Assembly: GCA_946800325.1 (NCBI GenBank)
Contig: OX326959.1
Location: 54,267,276 to 54,331,275, forward strand
Source: Luzula sylvatica
Lineage: Eukaryota; Streptophyta; Magnoliopsida; Poales; Juncaceae
Direction of reading: 5' to 3'
Length of the DNA: 64,000 nt
Both the position numbers and the translations under genes were made by a program. Below are positions 60,665 to 64,000 of this stretch, piece by piece; position 1 is the stretch's first letter; each line of letters begins with the position of its first letter. Below the pieces are notes generated by a model. It had not been told where the DNA came from. It did not search any database and saw only the letters and a program-made list of their open reading frames with translations.

Positions 60665-60805
60665 TTTTTTTTTATATAATATATGGAGAAAGTTCATATG
60701 TCCTTCATTAATTAATTTCAATGGAAATTGAACCAACAATCTCTCACAACATATGATTTTTTGTGTCTCACACCCAACCAACTGGGCTATGCGCCCATTG
60801 ACCAC
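60665..60805 (-). mobile_element. tRNA-derived SINE with 7-bp target duplication
   Basis: On the minus strand the head carries an A box TAGCCCAGTTGG (60778-60789) and a B box GGTTCAATTTCC (60723-60734), and the element ends in an A-run. CATAACA flanks it at 60658-60664 and 60806-60812. It lies just after the GILT gene in opposite orientation. Confidence 0.85.
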
Positions 60806-61387
60806 CATAACATAATTGTTATGACTATTTAACAATCTGATTAACATATAATTAGCATATATACTAGTTGACATATACTTACTAATTGTGTGCCTTATGT
60901 TAACTGTTAATTAATCATGTTAGAGCCCCTTTGCAGCAATCGGTGGTCTTAATCGGATCTCGTAACTCACCTCTTTCTTGGCCCTGGCCCTTCTTCTTGG
61001 TTATGTCCTTGGCAAAGTAGCAGAACTTAACGTGATTCTGCTGGCGGTGGTCTTATCGTTCGATTTTTCCTTATCTCAGCTTCTATTGACCCTTCTTCTC
61101 GGTTCCTTCTCTCTAGCGATACAAATCTGACAAGAAACTTCTTTCATTGTTGGTGGTGTTATTTTCTTGCAATCTCGCCTTATCTCTATTTCTATTGGTC
61201 TTTCTTCTCGGTTGTTGCTCGTTGGTGAAGTTGCATAACTGACGGGAAGCTTCTTTTTATATTTCGAAAAATATTCCTTTCATATTTCGAAAATCTCATC
61301 TTAAAGTTCGTCAAAAAACCAACAATTGTTGGTCAATATCATTAAAACATATATTACAATTTACAAGCGGATAATTCTTAGAAAATA
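60806..61387. other. Spacer with CT-rich segments
   Basis: 60930-61250 has two related stretches (for example CGGTTCCTTCTCTC and CGGTTGTTGCTCG, GACAAGAAACTTCTTT and GACGGGAAGCTTCTTT), suggesting an old direct duplication of about 120 bp. No coding region is supported. Confidence 0.4.
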
Positions 61388-61835
61388 CTAGGAGGTACCC
61401 TCGCTCCGCTTCGGAATATAGAAAATAGAGAATGTACGATGCGAAATTATTACTTTTCTTTCATAATTTTTATTTTAGAAAATTATAAAAAAAAATATTA
61501 TCTTCTTTGTTGTTACGGAAATATGAATGATCATGTCATGTATTTTAAATTTTATAAGTGATAGATTTTATTTTGATAGTTGTGACTTGTGAGATTACCA
61601 AGATATTTTGGTTCATATTTTGTCCTAAATTTTATAACGATATACATGACTCATTATATTATACATATGTTATTATTATTTATTATAGCTAACAATATTA
61701 TATATACACTATAATTTCAAGGGTAAGAATAATTTTTTTTTTCAAATAGAGCTAACTTCTTAATTCCCGTGTAAATATTTGAAAATGATCTTTTTTTTTT
61801 ACAATAAAATAGAAATATATGTAGTTTCTCAATTC

Positions 61836-61916
<81 letters not shown>

Positions 61917-63569
61917 TAGTATTATTGATTTCTTAGATATTAGTATTATATTAAAATATACTATCAATATATTTATATATTAAAGTAAGTATTAATATGA
62001 ATTTATTTAGATATTAGAATAGTATTAATATGTATTTATTTAGATATTCTTAGTAACATTCATTTATTTGCCCATTATTGTGTCTCATTACAAGATTGGC
62101 TACAAATATTATGCAATACTGAATCTTGCTCATTATTGTGATTTGTTACACGATTAGCAGCAAAAATGATAAAACATAAAATAAGGAGACATGTAATGTT
62201 GTTGTTCATTTGACATTATTATGACTCGTTACACGAATTGCTACAAAAAAATCGGAACACTAAATCTTGTTCATTATTATCACTCCATACACAATTGGCT
62301 ACACAAATTATAAAACAAAAAAAATCAAAAAATGGACAAGTGTCAGCTTCTCAAGCTTTTGAAATTTTTTAATACTATAGTATAAATATAAATAAATTAG
62401 AAATAAAAAATATATATATTAATATTTTTTAAAATTATATATTTAAACATCTGAAAAAATATACTGGACATTTAAAAACTTGATAGATACACTTTTATAC
62501 TACATTAAAAAAACCTTCGAGCAGTTGCGCGAGTGATTTTAATTTTTCAAACAAATTAATTATATTTTCGTTACAATATATTTAAATCAAATTATTATGG
62601 TAAAAAAATCATTAACGAGGCAAGTTTATTGAAGATTTTATGTTGGTACGAATTATACTATTATACTATTATACTATACTTATTAAAATTATACTATTAT
62701 ACTATACTTATTAAAAATATCCAAATGCACCAAATAGCGACACGTGTCATTTTCTTTGAGTTTTTGTTTTATTTGCTTGTAGCCAACTGTGTAACGAATC
62801 ACAATTATGGACAAGATTTAATGTTGCATCATTTTGTAACCAATCATGCAACGAGTCAAATTTCCAAATGACAACAACGTGACACGTGTCTTTTTCATAT
62901 TTTATGTTCTACCGTTTTTGTAATCAGTCGTGTAACGAGTCACAATAATTGACAAGATTTAGTGTTTCATTTTTTTTTGTATCCAATCGGGTAACGAGTC
63001 AAAATAATAGGCAAATAAAGTGTGTATTAAAAATATCTAAATAAATTCATCTTAATACTAATTTAATATATAAAAAAATTGATAGTATATTTTATTATAA
63101 TATCAACATCAAAAAAATTCACGATAATACTTATTTAATATATAAAAAAATTCTTAGTATAATATGTACAAAATTTTATACTCACATGAAAAAGGAAATG
63201 AAAAAAAATATATTTCTATTTCGCTGCAAAAAAGTTTAAATAATATTTTTTAATTAAAAATATTTACATATAATATTGTCGAGCAAAATAGATTACTAAT
63301 ATTACAAGTGTAGTATAATAAATCATTTATACTATTATAAAATTTAGAACCAAATATGAAAAAAAAAAATTACCTTCAAAAGTCACAAATATAAAAATAA
63401 ATTTTGTCTCCTATAAAATTTAAATACATGACATGATTATTTAATAATTTCATAACATAAATAGAAGATAATGTTTAATTTTCTAAAATAGAAAGTATAA
63501 AATAAAAGTAATAGTTTTGCGTAATGTATTCTCTATATGTTCTTGAAGCGGAGCGAGAATACATTCTAG
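61388..63569. mobile_element. 2.2-kb inverted-repeat element with CTAG ends
   Basis: The left end is CTAGGAGGTACCCTCGCTCC and the right end, inverted, is CTAGAATGTATTCTCGCTCC; both continue with CGCTTC. Homology between the arms extends inward for hundreds of bases, for example CAATAATGGGCAAATAAATG-type words near 62070 against 63000, and repeated GTAACGAGTCACAAT words. Either two related Helitron-like elements lie back to back, or this is one long-TIR foldback element. A GC-rich motif near 62515-62536 marks the centre. Confidence 0.65.
61839..61914. repeat. (TA)n microsatellite
   Basis: About 76 bases of uninterrupted TA repeat inside the inverted-repeat element. Confidence 0.95.
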
Positions 63570-63911
63570 TATTATAAAAATAATATTGAACTTCATCTAA
63601 TATGTTATATAAATACAAGTATTTGATGATGTTGGTATGTCTGACAAAGATAGGTTTCAATTTTATTACCACAATATCAGTTTTGTCATATTATTCAAAA
63701 ACTTATTAAAATTTAGGAGGGTTGCTAGTGCACTCCGTTATTTCAACACGCCGCTCTTTGTCACAATGCGCCACATGGCGAAGCGGAAGAGTAAAAAAAC
63801 ACGTTAAAAATTTAGACGAGTGACCTTTTTTACGGACAACGTCTAAAATTCGACCAACGTCCAATATATCTTCCACATTCAGATTTAAATATTTGTTTCT
63901 ATATTACCAAC

Positions 63912-64000
63912 GGTCCCATGGCATAGTGGTGATGTGCTTATCACAAGATACCATAGGTCATGGGATCGAGTCATGTTGGTATTATCAATAAAAATATGAA
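63912..64000 (+). mobile_element. Start of a tRNA-derived SINE at the window edge
   Basis: The sequence GGTCCCATGGCATAGTGGTG contains an A-box-like TGGCATAGTGGT. It is followed about 45 bases later by a B-box-like GGGATCGAGTC, the tRNA-type promoter layout of plant SINEs. The 3' end lies beyond the window. It differs in sequence from the SINE at 60665. Confidence 0.6.

Noticed and set aside
60723..60806. Possible tRNA gene (A and B boxes)
   Set aside because: No cloverleaf or acceptor stem, wrong box spacing for a mature tRNA, and an A-tail with target duplication; it is a SINE.
61752..61967. Ile-Tyr repeat frame
   Set aside because: Translation of the TA microsatellite.

Overview
This is nuclear DNA from a flowering plant, probably a eudicot. 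The DNA is very AT-rich. The genes are spread over 4-6 short exons with AT-rich introns, and the protein families are plant-typical: ZIP metal transporters, DFR/CCR-like reductases, a GILT thiol reductase, and RNase P subunit p29/POP4. The gaps are filled with plant-type transposons: Helitrons, hAT elements and MITEs, truncated LINEs, tRNA-derived SINEs and Copia gag relics. I cannot name the species. No prokaryotic, organellar or viral gene was seen.

Layout. 1-7.3 kb holds no gene: MITE-like debris, a 1.9-kb nested palindrome (1990-3886), and a fragment of 25S rRNA fused to SINE-like sequence (4194-4731). A 5'-truncated LINE with a perfect 15-bp target duplication (7312-7941) lies just upstream of a 4-exon ZIP transporter gene (8019-9610). 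About 5.7 kb of AT-rich DNA follows. A second ZIP gene (15309-19731) has a Helitron in its long first intron.

The main structural event is a tandem segmental duplication. Unit A runs from inside intron 1 of the second ZIP gene to just after a pair of reductase genes (about 17561-36178). Unit B (about 36430-57671) repeats the order: ZIP exons 2-4, POP4, a defensin-like peptide, reductase 1, reductase 2. Because the 5' breakpoint lies inside an intron, the third ZIP locus has no first exon. All four reductase genes are open in every exon, both defensin-like genes are intact, and POP4 copy B has a premature stop near its C-terminus. The two units carry different transposons. Several insertions in unit B have a recognisable empty site in unit A: Helitrons at 38686 and 46338, a hAT element at 51874, and a 136-bp MITE at 45714. 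Those insertions therefore post-date the duplication.

Beyond unit B lie two MITEs, an intact 5-exon GILT gene (59144-60506), a SINE with a short target duplication, a 2.2-kb inverted-repeat element (61388-63569) and the start of another SINE at the window edge.

The genes do not form one pathway. ZIP proteins move zinc or iron across membranes, POP4 acts in tRNA and rRNA processing, the reductases belong to the DFR/CCR-like short-chain dehydrogenase branch, the defensin-like peptide is probably secreted, and GILT reduces disulfides in the secretory or vacuolar route. No previously unknown molecular system is evident. The value of the window is the datable tandem duplication with its truncated gene, its GC-AG introns and its before/after transposon sites. 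Exon boundaries were placed by reading frame, splice sites and comparison between paralogs; no transcript data were available.
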